A program made the translations under genes and the position numbers. Under the pieces are notes generated by a model, which made no database searches, was not told where the DNA came from, and worked only from the letters and a program-made list of their open reading frames with translations. Positions 15,700-20,018 of a stretch of 20,018 bases of DNA are shown here, piece after piece. The DNA comes from 4572-123 sp964418755 (GTDB taxonomy: Bacteria; Desulfobacterota; Desulfobacteria; Desulfobacterales; 4572-123): the NCBI GenBank assembly GCA_964418755.1, contig CAYQNS010000062.1:1-20018 (forward strand). The letters are read 5' to 3'. Numbering within the stretch: the stretch's first letter is position 1; the number at the start of each line of letters is the position of its first letter.

Positions 15700-16359
15700 C
15701 TATAATTCTTTCGCCTCAACGATGGTGGCACCGGGCACAGGAGATAGTGCGCGGGATACCATTGCCGATGCCACCGTTTTTACATGAACCGGTTTGTAGC
15801 GTCTGATGGCGTTAATGGGTGCAGCGGTTATTACCGAAAGCACATAATATCCCAGTTTCTCCAGCACTCTGATCTCTTCCCGCCTGCCGCCGTACAGCAG
15901 TGTGGGGCGATAGATCGTCAACGATGGGAAATCAAGATTAATCAGGTCTTGCTCTGTTTCGCCTTTGGTTCTCAGATAAAAGTAGCTCGAATCCGTATTG
16001 GCGTTCTGCGAACTGATTAGATGAAACTGACTGACGCCATGTGCTTTGGCCCAGATGCCGGCGTCTACAATCAAATCGTGATCAATTTTGTAAAATGCCT
16101 GCTTTGAACCGGCCTTTTTCAGTGTCGTACCCAGGGCACAAAACACAACGTTTATTGGATCGACATGGTTCAGGGCGTCAAAAGCAAGCGGATTTGACAC
16201 CACCGGTTCCACGTTACTGCCGAAAACACCACCGGGCAAGCGGCGCACCAGCAAATACACTTTGTTAAAGTGCTTGTTGTCGGTCAATAAATTAACAATC
16301 TCCCGGCCTGTTGCCCCGGTGGCACCGAGTACGAGTGCTGTTGTCACGGTGTTTTTCAT
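15700..16359 (-). CDS. TIP30/HTATIP2-like atypical short-chain dehydrogenase
   Basis: 219 aa, single Rossmann domain. N-terminal ALVLGATGATGREIV is the NAD(P)-binding glycine motif. VFCALGTTLKKAGSKQAFYKIDHDLIV, FHLISSQNANTDSSYFYLRTKGETE (YxxxK-like, with Tyr and Lys) and LTIYRPTLLYG are the family signatures of TIP30-like proteins related to NAD(P)H-binding/NmrA. Substrate unknown. It stands 78 nt upstream of the MBL gene on the same strand, so may be co-transcribed, but nothing ties their functions. ATG 16359 has a GAGG ribosome-binding site. Confidence 0.85.
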   Translation of the reverse strand: MKNTVTTALVLGATGATGREIVNLLTDNKHFNKVYLLVRRLPGGVFGSNVEPVVSNPLAFDALNHVDPINVVFCALGTTLKKAGSKQAFYKIDHDLIVDAGIWAKAHGVSQFHLISSQNANTDSSYFYLRTKGETEQDLINLDFPSLTIYRPTLLYGGRREEIRVLEKLGYYVLSVITAAPINAIRRYKPVHVKTVASAMVSRALSPVPGATIVEAKEL

Positions 16360-16801
16360 ATAGCTGCCTCATTCAGCCTGGTGCTGCATTTTAAACATAA
16401 CGCAGGCCTGGGCATGGACTTGTAGAGTGTAAGTCCCCTGTGTGAGAACCCTTTTAGTAAGAGATTGATTTATTACCATAAACATCAGCCGAAGGCAAGG
16501 GCGTCATTGCAGGGTGGGGCCTGAAGGTGGGCAACTGCGATGGTTGTGCGTAAAAGTTTACGCCCCTATCCGGGAAGGCCTGCCCGATTTAAACGACTGG
16601 TATTTGAATTGTCATGCATCTGACCGGCAAACCCCCACTATTAGTGCCATTTCCCGTTTATGAATGGGGACTTACGGATGGCACATGATCACAAAAGAAA
16701 AGTGTGTCATGTACCATCGATAATTGCAGCCAGACCCTCGCATACTGTCAGTTGGTCGATTTATAGACGTGTTTTATCCAGATATTTGCCAATAGACTAA
16801 A
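16360..16801. other. Gene-free 442-nt stretch containing an intron relic
   Basis: No supported CDS. The left part (16411-16590) is a group II intron domain I fragment. The right part has inverted repeats: GTGCCAT at 16638-16644 with ATGGCAC near 16677-16683, and a CATGA..CAC / GTG..TCATG hairpin near 16684-16712. These may be further intron or mobile-element debris. No promoter for the leftward TIP30-like gene was convincing. Confidence 0.6.
16411..16590 (+). mobile_element. Group II intron remnant (domain I fragment, no reverse transcriptase)
   Basis: The plus strand carries conserved tracts of bacterial group II intron domain I in the right order: GAGTGTAAGTC (16425-16435), CAGCCGAAGGCAAGGGCGTC (16486-16505), a GGTGGGGCCTGAAGG tract (16514-16528), then AAAGTTTACGCCCCTATCCGGG and GGCCTGCCCG (16553-16586). 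Flanking CATTGCAG (16505-16512) and CTGCGATG (16535-16542) pair across one of these tracts with one G-U. No reverse transcriptase/maturase frame and no clear domain V follow before 16800, so this is a truncated, immobile relic. Identification is by motif memory; exact ends are unknown. Confidence 0.7.
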
Positions 16802-17098
16802 TTAACTATGTTTTTTTATCCCATGAGCCTGCTTGAATTCATGCCACTCGTCATGATCCAGCTTGTTGTCCTCATTTATATCCAATGTTTTGAAAATATC
16901 AGATGTCGCCTTGGGAAAATAGAGTTTGAACTCCTCCCAGCACACCCAATCATCGCTATCCATGTCTATATCCCCGAAGTGTGCGTTAAATGACGCAGGG
17001 TCCGGTAATGATGTTTTGTGATGCCGGGTGTCGCTTGAACAACCCACTGTAGCGATAAACAGAAATATGAAGCATATGATGTAATATGTTTTTTTCAT
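16802..17098 (-). CDS. Small EF-hand lipoprotein
   Basis: 98 aa. Lys-Lys start, hydrophobic stretch and lipobox IATVGC with Cys20 as the probable lipidated residue, so it is exported and membrane-anchored. The mature part has two EF-hand loops: Asp45-x-Asp47-x-Asp49 ending in Glu56, and Asp73-x-Asn75-x-Asp77 ending in Glu84. Both keep the usual calcium ligands. A single Cys (53) sits in the first loop. Function unknown; likely calcium sensing or buffering in the envelope. AGAGGTG lies 5 nt before the ATG. It stands alone next to the assembly gap. Confidence 0.85.
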   Translation of the reverse strand: MKKTYYIICFIFLFIATVGCSSDTRHHKTSLPDPASFNAHFGDIDMDSDDWVCWEEFKLYFPKATSDIFKTLDINEDNKLDHDEWHEFKQAHGIKKHS

Positions 17099-17144
17099 AG
17101 AGCACCTCTCATTGATTTAACGGTGTCGTGTTTATAACCCGGCC

Positions 17145-17199
17145 CCTGGCCCCTGATCCGGTTGCAGCCCGTAAACAGAAATGCCAGTCGACCGGAGAA
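17145..17199. repeat. 55-bp direct repeat, copy 1 (left of the gap)
   Basis: Identical over 55 bases to 17300-17354. It starts CCTGGCCCCTGATCC and ends GTCGACCGGAGAA, and abuts the first N. Confidence 0.95.
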
Positions 17200-17299
17200 N
17201 NNNNNNNNNNNNNNNNNNNNNNNNNNNNNNNNNNNNNNNNNNNNNNNNNNNNNNNNNNNNNNNNNNNNNNNNNNNNNNNNNNNNNNNNNNNNNNNNNNN
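17200..17299. other. Assembly gap (100 N)
   Basis: Exactly 100 Ns, the conventional placeholder for a scaffold gap of unknown size. Confidence 0.99.
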
Positions 17300-17354
17300 C
17301 CTGGCCCCTGATCCGGTTGCAGCCCGTAAACAGAAATGCCAGTCGACCGGAGAA
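17300..17354. repeat. 55-bp direct repeat, copy 2 (right of the gap)
   Basis: Identical to 17145-17199 and begins right at the end of the Ns. This is most easily explained as overlapping contig ends. Confidence 0.95.
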
Positions 17355-17456
17355 TATGGCAGTTATCCTAAGAATATAGTGCCGTCTTTCTAAACATCAA
17401 GGCCATAAGGGGGGGGGGAGAAACGTGGCATTTAATCTTCGAACACTCAAATACCC

Positions 17457-18011
17457 TCAGTCGACATAGTTTACAGATCCTTTCCGGGACCGCGCGCTAT
17501 CGGTGAATTTGTTCTCAGTGGCGGCATACCCCACGATAAGTGCGCACTGGAGCGTATACCCGTCCGGGATGCCTGCCGCTTGTGCCAAGTTACGGCTGTC
17601 TTTCCCATTCAGCGCCAGGGTGGGGGACAGCAGGTAGCATGACCCCAAGCCTAATCCGGTGGCTTCAAGGAGCATGTTCTCCGCAGCAAGTGCTGTATTG
17701 AAGGCGCTGAAGGTGTCCTCAAGTGGCCCGGAAAGCAGGATCAGCACCGGTGCGCCATAAAGCGGCTGATATCCCGGCAAAGAGGCCCTTTCTTGCAGAA
17801 ATTCATTATCAGAGTGAACCATGGCATCCCGGGCCCGGTCATTGATCCGTTGTCGCAGTCCATGGTTACGGATCACCGAAATTTGAAAGGGGCCGGCATT
17901 CGGCGCCCATCGACCGGCCTCGATTATCCTTGCCAGGTCATCGGTGAGGACCGGTTTATTCAAGTAGGCCCTTACGCTTTTTCTTTTTGCGATTTCTTTT
18001 GAAATAATCAT
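17457..18011 (-). CDS. Nitroreductase-family FMN oxidoreductase
   Basis: 184 aa, single domain, usual size. N-terminal RKSVRAYLNKPV with the FMN-phosphate Arg/Ser, then IIEAGRWAPNAGPFQISVI, a central ALAAENMLLEATGLGLGSCYL segment and a C-terminal LIVGYA. Such proteins reduce nitro groups, quinones or enones with NAD(P)H; the true substrate cannot be read from the sequence. GGGAG precedes the ATG. It lies 28 nt downstream of the DUF3465 gene and may share its transcript. Confidence 0.9.
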   Translation of the reverse strand: MIISKEIAKRKSVRAYLNKPVLTDDLARIIEAGRWAPNAGPFQISVIRNHGLRQRINDRARDAMVHSDNEFLQERASLPGYQPLYGAPVLILLSGPLEDTFSAFNTALAAENMLLEATGLGLGSCYLLSPTLALNGKDSRNLAQAAGIPDGYTLQCALIVGYAATENKFTDSARSRKGSVNYVD

Positions 18012-18039
18012 CGGGTCTCCCTTTTTTTACATAACGGGG

Positions 18040-18474
18040 CTATTTGTATGTTTTGCTGTTATGCCTCAGCCAACCGCCAACATGCCGACCATTTGGATCG
18101 TTGTGGGTCCAGTGGATAACGCCGCCTTGTGCATTCCATTCATATTCGCCATAAAACGCCACGGTGTCCCCTGTTTTTAAGTTGCCGATCCGGGGGGCTA
18201 AATCAATATTATGGGCCATCAGTAATGAGTGGCCGCTACCGAGCCTTAAAATGAACCGTTGATGTCTTGATCCATCAAGATCATCACGCAATAGCTTTGT
18301 TACAACGCCTTCACCTTGTACTTGAAGATCGCTTTGTCTGTTGTTATAGGCCTGTTGGATAACGCTGTCATCATTTTGTGTCTTTGACGAAAGAAAGGGG
18401 AGTGGCATATTTCGTTCTTGAATGTAGCCATAGGCCAATACCGCAATAAGTGCTAAAAAAAGGTATTTTTTCAT
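18040..18474 (-). CDS. DUF3465 family protein, exported or membrane-anchored
   Basis: 144 aa. N-terminal hydrophobic segment KYLFLALIAVLAYGYI acts as signal peptide or anchor. The globular part contains GEGVVTKLLRDDLDGSRHQRFILRLGSGHSLLMAHNIDLAPRI and ends YEWNAQGGVIHWTHNDPNGRHVGGWL, the DUF3465 pattern. It has an OB-fold-like beta arrangement of unknown function, probably periplasmic. Weak ribosome-binding site. Near the nitroreductase gene on the same strand. Confidence 0.85.
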   Translation of the reverse strand: MKKYLFLALIAVLAYGYIQERNMPLPFLSSKTQNDDSVIQQAYNNRQSDLQVQGEGVVTKLLRDDLDGSRHQRFILRLGSGHSLLMAHNIDLAPRIGNLKTGDTVAFYGEYEWNAQGGVIHWTHNDPNGRHVGGWLRHNSKTYK

Positions 18475-18555
18475 ATCTTTTAACCCCGGGCAGCCGGAGG
18501 CTGTTTCCCGCCCCCAGCCCTGTAAGAAACATTTGTGGCGGTTGTTTGCATCGGT

Positions 18556-19035
18556 TCATTCGCCTTGTCCGTTGGCATTGACCGGATGCGCACGACGGAT
18601 TGACTGGATCACGTTGTCGAGTTGTTGAAGAAATCGTGATCGGTCACGCTTTTTTAGTGGTGGCGGTCCGCCTGTTATCTCTCCTGTGCTGCGAAGATCC
18701 GACAACAGGTCCCGAATCGCGACGGCCCCACCGATATTGTCATCGGTGAACGGCTTTCCGGTGGGACCCATTACCTGTGCGCCTTTTTTCAGGCAGCGGC
18801 TTGCAAGGGGAATGTCTGCGGTGACCACGATGTCATGCGGTTGAACGTGCTGGACAATCCAATCATCCGCCGCGTCAAACCGGTCCGCAACAACTTCGAG
18901 GGTCAGCCCTCGTTCATTGGGAATGCGCATCCAGGCGTTGGCCACCAGGGTGACATCAAGGCGATATCGACTTGCGACACGATACACTTCCTGTTTTACC
19001 GGACACGCGTCAGCATCTACAAAGATGTGCAGCAA
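18556..19035 (-). CDS. YaiI/YqxD (UPF0178) family protein
   Basis: 159 aa with a TTG start at 19035; no ATG is available and GGAGG sits 8 nt upstream. N-terminal FVDADACPVKQE, then VVADRFDAADDWIV, DIVVTADIPLASRCLKKGA and a LKKRDRSRFLQQLD tail. These are the conserved blocks of the family, which has a PIN/NYN-like nuclease fold with Asp residues that may bind metal. Cellular role unknown. The gene begins 34 nt after the acyl-ACP thioesterase stop and is likely co-transcribed with it. Confidence 0.92.
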   Translation of the reverse strand: MLHIFVDADACPVKQEVYRVASRYRLDVTLVANAWMRIPNERGLTLEVVADRFDAADDWIVQHVQPHDIVVTADIPLASRCLKKGAQVMGPTGKPFTDDNIGGAVAIRDLLSDLRSTGEITGGPPPLKKRDRSRFLQQLDNVIQSIRRAHPVNANGQGE

Positions 19036-19069
19036 ATGAAGATCCTCCTTCTTGTAGCCCCTATGACGC

Positions 19070-19801
19070 CTATGACCGCTCCAGCGTCAATTCACCGCAG
19101 GCATACACCTGGGCATCGTCACTTATTTTAAACAGGCAGCCCTGGCCCGTGTCTTTCATTTCGGTGGAGATTGTGCTTACGTTCCGGTCAATCTCTTTTA
19201 AAAATTCTATATTGAGGGTTTTGATGTGCACTGTTTCACCGAAATTGGTCAAAACAGACGTTTCGAGATATTCCAGATAGGCTGCGTTGTTGACATGGCC
19301 GACAGGGTCATAATCGGACCGGCGGATGGTTGTTTTCAATAGAGAATCCGTTGAAAAAAGCCGCTGACCCTTCCAGCCATTCAGGTCCATCTCCAATGCT
19401 GTTTCCGTTTCCACGGTATAGTCTGCCCCCATTGTTTCTGGCAGGCGCAGTATTTTTTTGTTTTGCATGTCGATATAGAGCCACACCGAGGAGGCCGCCG
19501 CGATCCGTTCGGCGTCGGCAAAAACTTCAAACTCCCGGTAGGCCCGCACGCCCTTTTGACCGCGGTGCCAGGTCAATACCCTGAGCGTCTCGCCATATTC
19601 GGGATATCGATGGATCCGCACGCCGAATTTGTTGAGGACCCAGGCATGCCCCGTCCGGATCAGCCGCCGGGGACCAAAACCGGCGCTTTCCGAATGCCGC
19701 ACCGCGGCATCGGTAAACAGTTTGAAAAGGGAACCGATTTTTTGTCTGAAAAACGGATCAACCTCACCATAACGTACCTGCCTTTTCAATTCCACCTTCA
19801 T
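19070..19801 (-). CDS. Acyl-ACP thioesterase
   Basis: 243 aa from ATG 19801, with AGGAAA 9 nt upstream; a GTG nine bases earlier (19810) would put that site too close. Tandem hot-dog folds. The first begins RYGEVDPFFRQKIGSLFKLFTDAA and includes WVLNKFGVRIHRYP and ASSVWLYID. The second has SDYDPVGHVNNAAYLEYLE, where the His and Asn of HVNN match the FatA-type active site. It releases fatty acids from acyl-ACP in the cytosol and so sets chain length or supplies free fatty acids. Chain-length preference cannot be told from sequence alone. Confidence 0.92.
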   Translation of the reverse strand: MKVELKRQVRYGEVDPFFRQKIGSLFKLFTDAAVRHSESAGFGPRRLIRTGHAWVLNKFGVRIHRYPEYGETLRVLTWHRGQKGVRAYREFEVFADAERIAAASSVWLYIDMQNKKILRLPETMGADYTVETETALEMDLNGWKGQRLFSTDSLLKTTIRRSDYDPVGHVNNAAYLEYLETSVLTNFGETVHIKTLNIEFLKEIDRNVSTISTEMKDTGQGCLFKISDDAQVYACGELTLERS

Positions 19802-19837
19802 GCAACCCACTTTCCTGCGATGTCGTGTTCATATTAA

Positions 19838-19870
19838 AACAAGGACTCCTGAGTGGCGTCAGCCCTTGTT
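19838..19870 (-). promoter_or_regulatory. Leader hairpin upstream of the acyl-ACP thioesterase gene
   Basis: AACAAGG (19838-19844) and CCTTGTT (19864-19870) pair, with an inner CTGA (19849-19852) and TCAG (19859-19862). On the minus strand it is followed by TT and AT-rich sequence, so it could be a weak terminator or attenuator. It lies between the candidate promoter and the start codon. Confidence 0.4.
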
Positions 19871-19895
19871 GTGATTCAAAAGTTTTGCGCCTCTT

Positions 19896-19924
19896 ATAGT
19901 AAGGACGATCCGGACATGGATCAA
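19896..19924 (-). promoter_or_regulatory. Candidate promoter for the thioesterase-yaiI unit
   Basis: Minus strand TTGATC (19924-19919), 17-nt spacer, TACTAT (19901-19896), followed by AAG. Each box matches about 4/6 of consensus. The leader would be near 88 nt and include the hairpin. The remainder, 19925-20018, shows nothing else I can name. Confidence 0.45.
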
Positions 19925-20018
19925 GCGGGATTTGAAATTTTGGCAGACTCTGTCACTTCAATTTTGAAATTTACACCATAACCATGCACCTGCTCAGCGC
20001 GGCCTGCCAGGCCAAGGG

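Larger units (their letters stand above)
17099..17456. other. Gene-free stretch with assembly gap
   Basis: 358 nt without a supported CDS. It holds a 100-N gap flanked by two identical 55-bp copies, a GGCCCCT doublet at 17141-17154, and a G10 run at 17409-17418 downstream of the nitroreductase gene. Reading frames through here pass across the Ns and mean nothing. Confidence 0.85.

Noticed and set aside
15655..15705. GGGGACGTGAAAAAGG (minus strand) resembling half of a REP/transposon-end palindrome
   Set aside because: No matching second arm nearby and no transposase; could be chance.
17128..17393. Open frames crossing the N gap
   Set aside because: They are translations of Ns and of the duplicated contig end, with no protein features.
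17409..17418. G10 tract as a phase-variation switch
   Set aside because: It lies downstream of the nitroreductase stop, outside any gene or promoter I can identify.

Overview
The window looks like a chromosomal segment of a Gram-negative, probably anaerobic bacterium. The best guess is a sulfate-reducing Desulfobacterota (Desulfobacterales-like). The pointers are a fused CobA-HemD next to HemC (sirohaem/haem precursor supply), SelA (selenocysteine use), GmhA (LPS heptose), a MoxR/VWA pair, a group II intron relic and short low-complexity intergenic repeats. This placement is inferred from gene content only; no rRNA or marker phylogeny was possible.

Layout. (1) 1-9165 is entirely minus strand. 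Read in the direction of transcription it starts with selA, then a degenerate-GGDEF/TPR protein, gmhA and a deoxyhypusine-synthase-like gene. The first three are tightly coupled, with a 1-nt gap and a 4-nt overlap. Next comes fmdB-hemC-cobA/hemD, also coupled within 1 nt. After that an M20-peptidase-like gene overlaps by 8 nt a GT81-type glucosyl-3-phosphoglycerate synthase gene that runs off the left edge. (2) 9166-9502 is a divergent control region with a good selA promoter and a 7-bp-period tandem repeat. (3) 9503-13975 is plus strand: a MoxR AAA+ ATPase, a CoxE-like VWA protein overlapping it by 19 nt, a DUF2804 protein, and an alpha/beta-hydrolase gene interrupted by an in-frame TGA. (4) 14053-19801 is minus strand again: a beta-CASP metallo-beta-lactamase ribonuclease-like protein, a TIP30-like NAD(P)-binding protein, an EF-hand lipoprotein, a nitroreductase, a DUF3465 protein, a YaiI/UPF0178 protein and an acyl-ACP thioesterase. 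Inside this block lie a plus-strand group II intron fragment (about 16411-16590) and a 100-N assembly gap flanked by identical 55-bp copies.

How the genes work together. HemC makes the linear tetrapyrrole, the HemD half closes it to uroporphyrinogen III, and the CobA half methylates it to precorrin-2 for sirohaem, cobalamin or the sirohaem-dependent haem route. SelA charges Sec-tRNA. GmhA starts heptose synthesis for LPS. MoxR plus VWA form a probable chaperone/metal-insertion type pair.

The most notable points are the probable CTG start of gmhA, an M20-like protein lacking its catalytic Glu pair, the hydrolase carrying both an internal TGA and a Ser-to-Ala change at its nucleophile, and the group II intron relic. 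I did not find a convincing new multi-gene defence or mobile system.
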